Source of the DNA: Methanomicrobiales archaeon HGW-Methanomicrobiales-3
GTDB lineage: Archaea; Halobacteriota; Methanomicrobia; Methanomicrobiales; Methanospirillaceae
DNA length: 64,000 nucleotides
Direction: 5' to 3'
Assembly (NCBI GenBank): GCA_002839605.1
Contig: PGYK01000006.1
Span: 62,001 to 126,000, forward strand
In this document: positions 40,694 to 49,688 of the stretch, one piece after another
Layout of the letters: every line of letters starts with the position of its first letter
How positions within the stretch are numbered: position 1 is the first letter of the stretch
Translations under genes and position numbers: made by a program
The notes under the pieces: model-generated
What the model was told of the DNA's origin: nothing
What the model saw: the letters and a program-made list of their open reading frames with translations, nothing else
Databases searched by the model: none

Positions 40694-41494
40694 TCAGGCT
40701 TTTTTTATCTTTGCTCCCCGTGCAAGCATCGCCGGAGTGAGTCCTGCCAGTTCATCGAAGAGGGCGGTCTTGAAGGTGAAGGGGCCCTTTGCCTCCCCTG
40801 CTGCCCGCTCCCCGGCAATACCGAACGCCGCGAGCGCTGCTGCCGATGCATTGAGCAGGTCATCGGATACCGCACAGAATACCCCGGTCACAGATGCTGC
40901 CATGCAGCCGGTGCCGGAGATGCTGCCCATCAGGGGGTGACCGTTTGTTACAAGGAGCGTGCGTTTGCCGTCCGTGACAATATCCGTCTCGCCGCTGACC
41001 GACACAATGAGCCGGGCGGACTTTGCAAAATCCTTGGCAATGGCTGCAACATCCCCCGCAAGGCCGTGGGAGTCAACCCCGCGCACCTTTCCCCCGGCAC
41101 CGGCAAGGACACCAATCTCGCCGGCATTTCCCTTGAGCACACTTATTTTCAGCTCGTCCATGAGGCGCTGTACCGTCGCAGTCCGGAACCTTGTCGCCCC
41201 CGCTCCCACGGGATCGAGGATTACCGGGATCTTCCGGTCGTTTGCCATTCCCCCGGCAAGGATCATGGACTCAACCTGCGCAGCATTCAGCGTCCCGATG
41301 TTGAGGACGAGGGCCCCGGCAAAGGAGGTCATCTCCGCAACTTCCTCGGGAGCATCTGCCATGACCGGCGCTCCACCGGCACAGATCGTGATGTTCGCAC
41401 AGTCGTTGACCGTGACATAGTTGGTGATGTGGTGGACGAGCGGGCGTCTCTCCCGCACGCTCTTAAAAAGGTCAGTGAGCTCTTTTTGTCGCAT
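40694..41494 (-). CDS. thiM: hydroxyethylthiazole kinase ThiM
   Basis: ThiM phosphorylates hydroxyethylthiazole for thiamine salvage. The 266-residue protein shows [16 protein letters not shown] and [14 protein letters not shown] at the N-terminus, [14 protein letters not shown] and [11 protein letters not shown], and the ribokinase-like loop [15 protein letters not shown]. It heads the thiM-thiE-LigD-like unit. Its leader contains an inverted repeat at 41512-41530. Confidence 0.95.
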   Translation of the reverse strand: MRQKELTDLFKSVRERRPLVHHITNYVTVNDCANITICAGGAPVMADAPEEVAEMTSFAGALVLNIGTLNAAQVESMILAGGMANDRKIPVILDPVGAGATRFRTATVQRLMDELKISVLKGNAGEIGVLAGAGGKVRGVDSHGLAGDVAAIAKDFAKSARLIVSVSGETDIVTDGKRTLLVTNGHPLMGSISGTGCMAASVTGVFCAVSDDLLNASAAALAAFGIAGERAAGEAKGPFTFKTALFDELAGLTPAMLARGAKIKKA

Positions 41495-41511
41495 AGCAGA
41501 TCCTGCCTTGT

Positions 41512-41530
41512 GGCAACCACGAGAGTTGCC
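41512..41530. promoter_or_regulatory. inverted repeat in the thiM leader
   Basis: GGCAAC and GTTGCC flank a 7-base spacer about 20 bases before the thiM ATG. It could be an operator for a thiamine-responsive regulator or an RNA hairpin near the ribosome site. It does not resemble a TPP riboswitch. Confidence 0.35.
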
Positions 41531-41560
41531 GGGTAAATCTACGGCTATATTGGACGCAGG

Positions 41561-41572
41561 GATTATTAAAGG
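41561..41572 (-). promoter_or_regulatory. TATA box of the thiM operon
   Basis: CCTTTAATAATC on the minus strand would place the start of transcription about 45 bases before the thiM ATG, leaving the inverted repeat inside the leader. Confidence 0.5.
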
Positions 41573-41610
41573 CTGATAATTCCGGCAGGATTTTCCTTAT
41601 GACCTGAGCA

Positions 41611-44250
41611 TCAGCGGATCAGTTCTTCGATCGCAGCAAGGAAGAGGTCTGCTTCCTCAACCGTGTTATACGGCCCGATGCTCACCCGCGCTGTCCCATC
41701 GGGGAGTCCCAGCCGTTCCATCAGCGGCATGCAGCAGTGGTGGCCGGAACGGATCATGATGTCCGCCGTCTCATCGAGACGCTGGGCGATCTCGTGGGGA
41801 TGGAGATTGTCAACCGTGAACGAGATGACACCGACACGGTTCTCCGGCTTCTCCGGGGCATAGACCCGGACACCGGGAAGCGCCCGGAGGCCAGCGATAA
41901 TCCGGTTCGTGAGCACTTCCTCATGGCAACGGATTGCATCCATCCCCATTGCCTGCAGGTAATCCACCGCAACCCCAAGGCCGATGCCACCGGCAATGTT
42001 GCCGGTCCCGGCCTCGTATTTTTGGTACCCTTCGGCAAGAGTGTACTCAAAACCCGAAACTGATTCAACCGCCCCGCCACCCAGCAGGAGCGGCTCGATG
42101 ACCGGATCCTTCATCCACAGGACACCGGTCCCCGTGGAGCCGAGCATCTTGTGGCCCGAGAACGCGGCAAAGTCGCACCCCAGCGCGGCAACGTCGACCG
42201 GCATATGGGGAACGCTCTGGGCCATGTCCACGAGCAGGAGCGCCCCCTTCTCGTGGCAGATCTTCGCAATCTCCCGGATGGGGGTGATCACCCCGAGCAC
42301 ATTCGACGCGTGAGTGACTGCAACAAGCCGGGTCGTGTCCGTGACTGCCGCTTCGAGCGCGGAAAGGTCGAGCGTGTAATCATCCGAGATCCCGACAACA
42401 TCCACGGCAACGCCATTTTTCCGGAGGGCAAACCATGGCAGGAGATTGGAGTGGTGCTCGAGGATGGTCGTGACAATACGGTCGCCCTTCCCAAACGAAA
42501 AGCCCCGCGCCACCATGTTGATGGACTCGGTGGAGCTCTTCGTAAAGACGGTCACACCCTCCTTTGCTCCGATAAATTTAGCCACCTTCTCGTGGGCGTG
42601 CCAGTACCGCTGGCTGGCAATCCGGGTGAGACGGTGGATGCCCCTCCCAACATTGGCCCGGTAATTATGCTCGAACACGGCCATGGACTGTACGACCGGC
42701 TCCGGCGAGAGGCTCGTTGCCGCATTGTCAAAATAGACGATCTCGGACAGGAGCGGGAAATCCCTGCGGATCTCCCCCACATCATACCCCCCTGCCATAT
42801 CCGGTTTCATTGCTGCTTTCACTTCTGGCACTTCCCGTGTATCGCCACGATCCTTTCGGACAACCGGCGTTTTCACCGGACGGAGCGTATAATCCGGGTT
42901 GAACTGAACACCCTTCTCCCGGCAGAGCTCCCGCATCTTGGGCGGCAGCGCACGCCACCGCCAGAGCCCCCAGTCGCAATATGCGTCAGGGAGCCCCTTC
43001 TTCTCAGCCCAGCGCTCGATAAACTCGTCCCACCGCCTGGCAAGATCCGGGTGCGTCTTTTTGATCATCTCGTACTCGCTCTCGAGCATGGCGGGGCACA
43101 GGTAACAGCCGATCCGCTCGATCCCCTCCTCGTACAGGGGGTTCATCGGCACCTCCTGCCACCAGAGATACAGAAAGACTTCCAGCGCCCGCCAGTTCCG
43201 GATGGGTGAAACATTGAGCTGGAGCGGGTTATCGGGATTCTGGCTCGTCTCCTCAAGCGTTGCACGGTTCCACGACTCGTACCAGCGGTTCCCCTGGATC
43301 GTAACGCAGGGGCCGGTCTTTGCAAGATAGAGTTTGAGCGGCCGGAGTTTCTGGAACTTGCAGCACCAGCGGTTGTCCTTTCCCGGGGGCCCGGCCTTCT
43401 CCACCGCCTGCCAGAAGTCCCCTGCCCCGCTCACAACCTCGACACCCTGCGACCGGACAAATTCGTAGGTCTCGGGAAATTCAAGGTTCGTATCGATAAA
43501 GAAGGCTTTGGTTACCCCCGCCTTCCGGGCCAGATGGAGTATTGCCGTGCTGTCCTTGCCACCGGAGAACGAGACGTTTGCGGTCGGGCGGTCCGTCATA
43601 TGGTGCTTAATCGTCCGGACCGCGTTCCGTTCCAGGTTCTTTAAATGAAACCGGTTCTTTTCGATTGCCACGTCCCAGCCGGGATCCGGAAGGGTCTTTG
43701 GAACAACAGGCCTGAGTTCTTTAACCTTGATCGCGTTGTCCCTGACCATGCCGGTACCGTATTTTCCGCGGTACTTCACGATCACCGTCCCGTCCGGGAA
43801 CGGGGTTTTTAACGGGATCCGCTTGCCGCCGATCCGGCCCTGCTCTTTTCGTGCATCGGTGTGGATCTCAAGGTCAACGATCCCTTTTGTCACATGGCTG
43901 ATCAGGAAGGGAAGGGCTTCCGGGGCGAGATCAAGCTGGAACTTCCGGTGTACCGGGTCGAACGTGAGCCACCCCAGCCGTTCGCCGTTCATGATCACCA
44001 GTTCTGCCCGGTCAACGCCACCGCTCTTGTTGAGGAGCAGGATCTGTGCAACCGGGACATCCCCGTACCGCTCCACAAGGAGTTCCCGGATAAGCCTGCG
44101 ATCCGCTGACAGCGCGGGCCGGAGATCGAACGGTTGCAAAAGATCGATCTTCTTCCCGTCCTTTCCACACGCACAGCTCTTCGCAATCAGGGGAACATTG
44201 CAGTCCTCGCACCAGTAGAGGACCTTTTTTACCGGAGGTTCGCGGAACAC
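41611..44250 (-). CDS. fusion of a PAPS-reductase-like protein and a SufS-type cysteine desulfurase
   Basis: Taking GTG 44250 as start gives 879 residues. Residues 10-30 form a zinc knuckle (C14, C17, C26, C28), then comes a PUA-like part, then a PP-loop domain of the PAPS/APS reductase family with SGGKDST (229-235), a CC pair (296-297) and CYLC (382-385). From about 490 it is a complete class V aminotransferase: PLP lysine in SGHKMLG (Lys701) and catalytic cysteine in SGHHCCMP (839). The fusion links sulfur release from cysteine with a PP-loop enzyme, suggesting sulfur transfer onto a substrate (inference). An open frame continues upstream to 44355, but this extension overlaps the divergent promoter and lacks conserved features. 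No SufBC is next to it. Confidence 0.92.
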   Translation of the reverse strand: MFREPPVKKVLYWCEDCNVPLIAKSCACGKDGKKIDLLQPFDLRPALSADRRLIRELLVERYGDVPVAQILLLNKSGGVDRAELVIMNGERLGWLTFDPVHRKFQLDLAPEALPFLISHVTKGIVDLEIHTDARKEQGRIGGKRIPLKTPFPDGTVIVKYRGKYGTGMVRDNAIKVKELRPVVPKTLPDPGWDVAIEKNRFHLKNLERNAVRTIKHHMTDRPTANVSFSGGKDSTAILHLARKAGVTKAFFIDTNLEFPETYEFVRSQGVEVVSGAGDFWQAVEKAGPPGKDNRWCCKFQKLRPLKLYLAKTGPCVTIQGNRWYESWNRATLEETSQNPDNPLQLNVSPIRNWRALEVFLYLWWQEVPMNPLYEEGIERIGCYLCPAMLESEYEMIKKTHPDLARRWDEFIERWAEKKGLPDAYCDWGLWRWRALPPKMRELCREKGVQFNPDYTLRPVKTPVVRKDRGDTREVPEVKAAMKPDMAGGYDVGEIRRDFPLLSEIVYFDNAATSLSPEPVVQSMAVFEHNYRANVGRGIHRLTRIASQRYWHAHEKVAKFIGAKEGVTVFTKSSTESINMVARGFSFGKGDRIVTTILEHHSNLLPWFALRKNGVAVDVVGISDDYTLDLSALEAAVTDTTRLVAVTHASNVLGVITPIREIAKICHEKGALLLVDMAQSVPHMPVDVAALGCDFAAFSGHKMLGSTGTGVLWMKDPVIEPLLLGGGAVESVSGFEYTLAEGYQKYEAGTGNIAGGIGLGVAVDYLQAMGMDAIRCHEEVLTNRIIAGLRALPGVRVYAPEKPENRVGVISFTVDNLHPHEIAQRLDETADIMIRSGHHCCMPLMERLGLPDGTARVSIGPYNTVEEADLFLAAIEELIR

Positions 44251-44322
44251 TAAAGAACAGTTGGGGCGGCAGGGGAGATAAGAGAAGCGATTGCGGGGAA
44301 GTTGCAGGGGAGTATCGTTGGC

Positions 44323-44330
44323 ATTAAATA
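44323..44330. promoter_or_regulatory. TATA-like box placed to serve two divergent genes
   Basis: ATTAAATA reads TATTTAAT on the other strand. It is about 40 bases before ATG 44367 of the kinase and about 73 bases from GTG 44250 of the fusion gene, so it could serve one or both. Confidence 0.4.
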
Positions 44331-44366
44331 GGAACGGTATCCCATACCAGTGCATTGAGACCGGCT

Positions 44367-45479
44367 ATGAACGATAGTGAAATCCGGAAAAACTGCGAGG
44401 TGACGGGTACCTGGTGGCGGCTGCTCACCGAGCCCCACCCGGTCAAACTTGCCCTTCTGGTCATCGCGGGAATGTTCCTTGAGTTCTATGTCCACTATAC
44501 CCTGGGTATTTCCGTGGTGTACACCCATTTCTATTACCTCATCATCGTTATTGCCGGGCTCTGGTACGGCAAGCGTGCCATCTGGATCGCCCTCTTCTTG
44601 GGCAGCCTCCACATTGCGGTCACGGATCTCATCACGGGAGGCATCTCGCATGAGGCACTTGTCCGGGCCCTGATGTTCGCAATCGTTGCGTTTGTTGTCG
44701 GCACCGTTGCAGAACAGCTCCGCTGCTACCAGGCACAACTCATCCGGCAGAACCGTGAGCTCCAGGTGCTCAATGAGAACCTGAAGGACGCAAACACGCA
44801 GCTGGAGATGGCACGGGGATCTTTTGAGACGGCGAACCGGAAGCTCAACCTCCTCTCCGGCATAACCCGTCACGATATCCGCAACCAGCTGACCGGGCTT
44901 TTGGGATATATCGGGCTGATGAAAGAGCAGGTGAGCGATCCGGATCTTCTGGCACTGGTCGAGAAGGAGGAGCGGGTTGCCGGTCATATTGTACGGCAGA
45001 TCGAATTTACCAAAAATTACGAGGAACTCGGGGTCAGTGCACCCATCTGGCAGGATGTTGCGATGAGTATCAACGCCCTCAAATCAGCCCGTCCGCCGGG
45101 CATCGTGAACATCACGACAAAACTCGACGGGCTTGAGGTGTATGCCGATCCTCTCTTTTTGAAGGTCAACGAGAACCTCATCGACAACTCGATCCGTCAT
45201 GGTGAGCGGGCAAAGAACATCACCGTTTCCTGGCTGCCCTATTCCAACAATGCCATCGCACTGGTGTATGAAGATGATGGTGTCGGCATTCACGGGGAGG
45301 ATAAAGAGAGAATATTTGAGAAGGGCTTTGGGAAGAATACCGGTCTCGGGCTCTTTTTAATCCGTGAGATCCTGGCCATCACCGGCATTACAATCAGGGA
45401 ACGCGGGACGTATGGAAAAGGAGTCCGGTTCGAGATTCACATTCCCCAGGGCAAGTACCGGTTCCCGGAACCGCCATAA
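44367..45479 (+). CDS. membrane-bound sensor histidine kinase without PAS
   Basis: The 370-residue product has four N-terminal transmembrane segments (about 25-45, 50-68, 72-95, 100-120), a coiled coil (about 120-160), the H-box SGITRHDIRNQL and a HATPase domain with ENLIDNSIRHGERAKNI, YEDDGVGIHGEDK and GFGKNTGLGLFLIRE. ATG 44367 is preferred over a TTG at 44355. It has no partner response regulator nearby. Its kinase core resembles that of 36525-38588. Confidence 0.92.
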   Translation: MNDSEIRKNCEVTGTWWRLLTEPHPVKLALLVIAGMFLEFYVHYTLGISVVYTHFYYLIIVIAGLWYGKRAIWIALFLGSLHIAVTDLITGGISHEALVRALMFAIVAFVVGTVAEQLRCYQAQLIRQNRELQVLNENLKDANTQLEMARGSFETANRKLNLLSGITRHDIRNQLTGLLGYIGLMKEQVSDPDLLALVEKEERVAGHIVRQIEFTKNYEELGVSAPIWQDVAMSINALKSARPPGIVNITTKLDGLEVYADPLFLKVNENLIDNSIRHGERAKNITVSWLPYSNNAIALVYEDDGVGIHGEDKERIFEKGFGKNTGLGLFLIREILAITGITIRERGTYGKGVRFEIHIPQGKYRFPEPP

Positions 45480-45529
45480 CCGGTCCATATACCACGCATT
45501 TATTTTTAACAACGCCAACCGCTATTTGT

Positions 45530-46747
45530 ATGAAGCATGCAAAGTCCGGGATCGGGAGGCCTGTTGCGGCACATGGAAAAAAGACATTCTTCTCCGTCCA
45601 CCCGTCCCGGGCGGATTCGTTCACCGAATCGGTGATCCGGGAGATGACCCGGCTCTCCATAAAGCATAAGGCTATCAACCTTGCGCAGGGGTTTCCGGAC
45701 TTCCCCTGCCCGCCCGAGCTTAAGGAAGCTGCCTGTGCATCGGTCACCTGCGATCACAACCAGTACGCGATCACGTGGGGGGCAAAGGAGCTGCGCGATG
45801 CCCTTGCTGCCCGGATAAAGACGTTTAACCGGATGGACCTCAACCCCGAGACCGACATCACGGTCACCTGCGGGTCAACCGAAGCGATGATGGCCTCCAT
45901 GCTTGCCCTCATCCAGCCGGGGGACGAGGTGATCGTGCCGGAACCCTTCTATGAGAACTATGGCCCGGATACCCAGATCTCCGGTGCAGTTCCCCGGTAT
46001 GTCCCGCTGGCAGCAGACTTCTCCATCGATGAGGAGAAGATGAAGAGAGCCTTCACGAAAAAGACCCGGGCGGTTATCCTCAACACTCCCAACAACCCGA
46101 CGGGCAAGGTCTTCACCAAAAAGGAACTCGCGTTCATCGCCGACCTCTGCATCGATCACAATGTTGTTGCGATCACGGACGAGATTTACGAGCATATCGT
46201 GTACGACGGTCACAAGCACGTCTCGATCGGGTCGCTCGACGGCATGCACGACCGGACCATCACCATCGGCAGTTTTTCAAAGACCTACAGTGTTACCGGC
46301 TGGCGGGTCGGGTACGCTCTTGCCGATGAGGCCATCAGTTCCCGGATCCGGAAGATCCACGACTTTTTAACGGTCGGCGCACCGGCACCGCTCCAGCAGG
46401 CCTGCGTTGCCGCCCTGAACCTGCCGGAATCATATTACCGGAATCTTGCAGCGGAATATGACCGGAAGCGGAAGATCCTGTTTGCCGGCCTGAAAAAATC
46501 GGGGTTTGCCTGCGAACTTCCCGAAGGGGCCTACTATATCTTTACGGACATCTCGGGATTTGGCATGAACGACATGGACTTTGCAAAAACTCTCATTGAG
46601 CAGGCCGGTGTCGCGGCAGTCCCCGGCAGCTCCTTCTACAGCCATGGCGGTGAGGACCGGCTCCGCTTCACCTTCTCGAAAAAAGACGAGACGCTTGATG
46701 AGGCATGCCGGCGGCTGGAAGGCCTGGAGATTTCCGGCAAGAGATGA
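45530..46747 (+). CDS. pyridoxal-phosphate-dependent aminotransferase (class I/II)
   Basis: The 405-residue protein has the fold-type I features: INLAQGFPDFP, the cofactor-binding CGSTEAM, NTPNNPTGK, the PLP lysine in SFSKTYSVTGWRVGY and the arginine in RLRFTFSKK. It resembles aspartate/aromatic aminotransferases; the substrate cannot be named. It has its own promoter region 50 bases after the kinase gene. Confidence 0.92.
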   Translation: MKHAKSGIGRPVAAHGKKTFFSVHPSRADSFTESVIREMTRLSIKHKAINLAQGFPDFPCPPELKEAACASVTCDHNQYAITWGAKELRDALAARIKTFNRMDLNPETDITVTCGSTEAMMASMLALIQPGDEVIVPEPFYENYGPDTQISGAVPRYVPLAADFSIDEEKMKRAFTKKTRAVILNTPNNPTGKVFTKKELAFIADLCIDHNVVAITDEIYEHIVYDGHKHVSIGSLDGMHDRTITIGSFSKTYSVTGWRVGYALADEAISSRIRKIHDFLTVGAPAPLQQACVAALNLPESYYRNLAAEYDRKRKILFAGLKKSGFACELPEGAYYIFTDISGFGMNDMDFAKTLIEQAGVAAVPGSSFYSHGGEDRLRFTFSKKDETLDEACRRLEGLEISGKR

Positions 46748-46964
46748 GGTTTTTACTCGCCAGAAACCTGCATGAACTGATCCTGTTCTGACCGGAACAA
46801 TGGAAATTGGCGATCTTTGAAATCGTCTTTTTGCGCGCTCAGCGGAGTATACGATGGTGATCCCCACTCTGTTCCCTTCTGGAATATTCAGATTTTTGTT
46901 TAAGAAGAGAATAAAAAATGGCAGAAAAAAAACATGCCAGTGATTAGAGTGAGTGCCCCCCGGC

Positions 46965-47017
46965 CCCCTCCCCGCCCGACTGCCGCCACGGGCAGGCAGT
47001 CGTACGGGCGGGGGAGG
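46965..47017. repeat. long imperfect hairpin
   Basis: Left arm CCCTCCCCGCCCG then ACTGCC pairs with right arm GGCAGT then CGGGCGGGGGAGGG, with four extra bases in the right arm and a short loop containing GCCACGGGCA. The stem is close to 20 bp. The loop resembles the R2 core start. Confidence 0.6.
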
Positions 47018-47213
47018 GAGGTTCACAACGTGAGGGATCTGCCTCATATCTGATTCAGAGTTTTCCAGTACTGCCGCATGGGGGGATGCCTTTCCGGGGG
47101 CGACGGCTTGAATCTGAAAACAGGAATGGATCTGGTGTAACCATCGTAACGAGGGATGATCACTCCGCGGGGCAGGGATTATCAGATACACGAGAATGCA
47201 ACCGGATTTTAGA

Positions 47214-47244
47214 CCGCCACGGGGGCGCCCCGCGGGGGTGGCGG
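47214..47244 (+). repeat. R2 core, partial copy c
   Basis: The 31-base hairpin core is identical to the R2 core at 32101-32131 read on the minus strand. The flanking R2 parts are not conserved. Confidence 0.8.
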
Positions 47245-47420
47245 CAGGCATCACAATCATCGTAAAAAGGCCCCGAAACCGTTTTTTAGTATGACAGTAT
47301 CTGACTTCCATTAACACAAGTGACAGTGTCAATCCTCCCGGCCACGGAACTTTTCCAAAATTTTATCCTCTCGTTTTCACAACCGGTGTATACCAGAAAC
47401 GATTGGGAGGATCAGGAGCA

Positions 47421-48566
47421 ATGCCATTTTGCACGAACTGCGGGAACACGGTTGATGAGGGCTGGGAATTCTGCAATGCCTGCGGCGCACGGATGCAACA
47501 GGAAGGAACGACCGGGCAGGCTGCGTCCCGCCCGGCGGCTGCCACAGCATCCCCGGCTCCTGAACCGGAACCTGTCACCGATTTGCCCGGCCCCTCGCGG
47601 TCCGGCGCCTTCCCGCCTCTCGTGATTGTGGGAGTTATCGCCCTTGTCCTTCTCGTTGCCGGTGCCGGGGCGTTTGTTGTCCTCTCCGGGTTCACGCTCC
47701 CCTTCGGGGCAGCTGCCAACAGTACCGCACCGGGGAGTGGGGACAACCCGGAGGCCGTCACATCCTGTGCCGGTGACCTGACGCTCTGCAATGGGGCGTG
47801 TGCGGACCTCCAGACCGACAGCAACAACTGCGGGAAATGCGGCTTCTCTGTCCCGTACGGTATGATATGCAGGGACGGTGTGTTTGTGGATCCCGCGGCA
47901 ACGCCAACAACTCCTCCCACGCCAACGGAAATCCCAACGCCTATCCCCACAACGGGACCATGCCCGTCCGGCGAGAAACTCTGTGACGGAAAATGCACCA
48001 ACCTCCTGACTGACAACGACCACTGCGGGAAATGCGGGTGGGACTGCCCGAAAGGGCAGATCTGCCAGAGCGGCCAGTGCCTCCCGCCGGATCTGACTCC
48101 GGTTTCTACCGCTGCAGCGGGAGTCACGGTCACCATGGCAGTGTCATGCACCGGGGGCGAGATCGCCTGCGGCAGCACCTGCGTCAATGTCTTCACCGAC
48201 AAGAAAAACTGCGGGGTCTGCGGCCGCACATGCGGGGACCAGGAGATCTGCATGCAGGGGCGGTGTGGGCCGGCCTGCGATGGAGACGAGACCCTGTGCG
48301 ACGAGACCTGCGTAAACCTTGACACGGACATGGAGAACTGCGGGGCCTGCGGGACGGTCTGCCGGTCCTCCCCGCCAAACTCGCTCGGATCGCTCTGCGC
48401 GAACGGCGAGTGTATCGTCTCCGGGTGCACGACAAATTATGGCGACTGCAACGGGAATGGTGAAGACGGGTGCGAGGTGGATCTCCGGTTCGATGACAAC
48501 AACTGCGGGTCCTGCGGAACCAAGTGTCCGTCAGGGACGAAATGCTCGCTCGGGCAGTGCGCCTGA
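47421..48566 (+). CDS. zinc-ribbon, membrane-anchored protein with five Stig1-like cysteine repeats
   Basis: The 381-residue product begins with a zinc ribbon (C4, C7, C18, C21), an Ala/Pro linker, one transmembrane segment (about 66-90) and then five extracellular units (about 116-151, 181-220, 243-282, 286-331, 336-380), each with a pattern like C..G.C.....D..NCG.CG..C..G..C..G.C. This is like the plant Stig1 repeat and similar repeats in myxobacteria. A Thr/Pro linker separates units 1 and 2. The ribosome site GGAG is just before ATG 47421. A cell-surface binding role is likely, ligand unknown. Confidence 0.85.
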   Translation: MPFCTNCGNTVDEGWEFCNACGARMQQEGTTGQAASRPAAATASPAPEPEPVTDLPGPSRSGAFPPLVIVGVIALVLLVAGAGAFVVLSGFTLPFGAAANSTAPGSGDNPEAVTSCAGDLTLCNGACADLQTDSNNCGKCGFSVPYGMICRDGVFVDPAATPTTPPTPTEIPTPIPTTGPCPSGEKLCDGKCTNLLTDNDHCGKCGWDCPKGQICQSGQCLPPDLTPVSTAAAGVTVTMAVSCTGGEIACGSTCVNVFTDKKNCGVCGRTCGDQEICMQGRCGPACDGDETLCDETCVNLDTDMENCGACGTVCRSSPPNSLGSLCANGECIVSGCTTNYGDCNGNGEDGCEVDLRFDDNNCGSCGTKCPSGTKCSLGQCA

Positions 48567-48614
48567 TCTCGATCGCACGGGTAGATCGCCCACCTCATCA
48601 GGGCCTCACTCAAA

Positions 48615-48908
48615 CTACGCCACGGCATCCGGCAGGCAGGTGACGACGCCCCGGATCCCGGAGACGGTCAGGGTCATGAGGATGGCATCGACGGCCTCTT
48701 CTTTTGTTGCCCCTGCTGCCTTTGCCATCGGGACGTGAGCCTTCACGGCCATCTGGTCGCCCATCGATGCCTTCATCGCGATGTAGATGAGCTGTTTTGT
48801 CTTCTGGTCGATACCTTTTGTTGCCACGAGCGACATGATGAGGCCGTTAAACGCTGCTGCCACTTCGGGCGCTTCACGCTGGAACACTTCCATCGGGTTT
48901 GACTGCAT
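48615..48908 (-). CDS. carboxymuconolactone decarboxylase-like (AhpD-fold) protein
   Basis: The 97-residue helical protein matches the AhpD/CMD fold (NGLIMSLVATKGIDQKTKQLIYIAMKASMGDQMAVKAHVPMAKAAGATKEEAVDAI). The cysteine pair of the AhpD-type active site (CxxC..H) is missing; the corresponding place reads GDQMAVKAH, keeping only the histidine, so a thiol peroxidase role is unlikely. It is convergent with the Stig1-like gene. Confidence 0.85.
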   Translation of the reverse strand: MQSNPMEVFQREAPEVAAAFNGLIMSLVATKGIDQKTKQLIYIAMKASMGDQMAVKAHVPMAKAAGATKEEAVDAILMTLTVSGIRGVVTCLPDAVA

Positions 48909-49065
48909 GGGATTCCCTTACCAGTACTGGTGATATGATCGATGTATACATGGGCCGGGCGGGAAGTGAAAGTGACAGGAAAGACCTTCCACCGCTGCCG
49001 GCTGATTCATACAGGCAAAAAGTATATGGGATCCAAAATCATTGGGGTTGAATGGTGAAGGTACC

Positions 49066-49470
49066 ATGGTAAAACTGACTGCAGAAATGAAGGAAGCATT
49101 CTCCAAGATGAAGGTATTTCCGGTCGCAACCGCATCAAAGGACGGGACACCGAACGTCGTCCCACTGGCGATGGTCAGCCTCCATGACGACGAGACCATC
49201 TGGATCACGGACAACTTCATGAACAAGAGCATGACCAACCTCCGTACAAACCCGAAGGTTGCAATCTACCTCTGGGGGCCGGAGATCAAGGGCTGCTACC
49301 AGATCAAGGGCGTGGCCGCGATCAGGAACAGCGGGCCGGAGTACGAGGAGATGAAGGCCGACATCAACAAGAAGCGGCCCGAACTCCCCGCACGGTCGCT
49401 CGTGTCGGTGAAGATCACGGAGGTCTTCGAGTGCAAGCCGGGCCCGACGGCCGGGGCGAAACTTCTCTGA
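49066..49470 (+). CDS. pyridoxamine 5'-phosphate oxidase family (FMN-binding) protein
   Basis: The 134-residue product has the split-barrel pattern FPVATASKDGTPNVVPLAMVSLHDDETIWITDN and a C-terminal IKGVAAI. Proteins of this group bind FMN or F420 and reduce unknown substrates. ATG 49066 is preceded by a purine-rich stretch. T-runs follow the stop. Confidence 0.85.
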   Translation: MVKLTAEMKEAFSKMKVFPVATASKDGTPNVVPLAMVSLHDDETIWITDNFMNKSMTNLRTNPKVAIYLWGPEIKGCYQIKGVAAIRNSGPEYEEMKADINKKRPELPARSLVSVKITEVFECKPGPTAGAKLL

Positions 49471-49483
49471 TTTTCTTTTTTTT
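49471..49483 (+). terminator. T-run terminator
   Basis: TTTTC followed by eight thymines directly after the stop of the FMN-binding protein gene. Confidence 0.5.
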
Positions 49484-49688
49484 GGCTCTGGAGAAATCCT
49501 CGTTCCGGATAATTGGTTCCCCCATTTATGCCATCCCTGCCCCCACGGGGACTTATGGCGCATGCGACGTCTCAGCATTACCTGTTTCAATATCCGGATA
49601 TGGAATTGGTTTTTTTCTCACAGATCCGCCAGCACAAAAACAGGCATTTTTATTATCCGGTACCATAAAAAAATCCTGAGGGAACCAG

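Larger units (their letters stand above)
46748..47420. other. 673-base gap with hairpins and R2 core
   Basis: This is the longest gene-free stretch. It contains a T-run just after the aminotransferase stop, an AT-rich part (46885-46930), a long C/G hairpin at 46965-47017, the R2 core at 47214-47244, and promoter-like AT-rich sequence at 47350-47365. Antisense open frames here cross the hairpins and are not convincing. Confidence 0.6.

Noticed and set aside
41495-41610. A TPP riboswitch upstream of thiM
   Set aside because: The leader has a small inverted repeat but lacks the conserved TPP riboswitch core; the gap is too short for it.
44251-44355. N-terminal extension of the PAPS-reductase/SufS fusion to 44355
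   Set aside because: The added 35 residues have no conserved features and overlap the promoter of the divergent kinase; the zinc knuckle starts soon after GTG 44250.
46430-47332. A 300-codon open frame on the minus strand covering the aminotransferase end and the large gap
   Set aside because: It runs through hairpin DNA, has a low-complexity product and overlaps the aminotransferase gene on the other strand.
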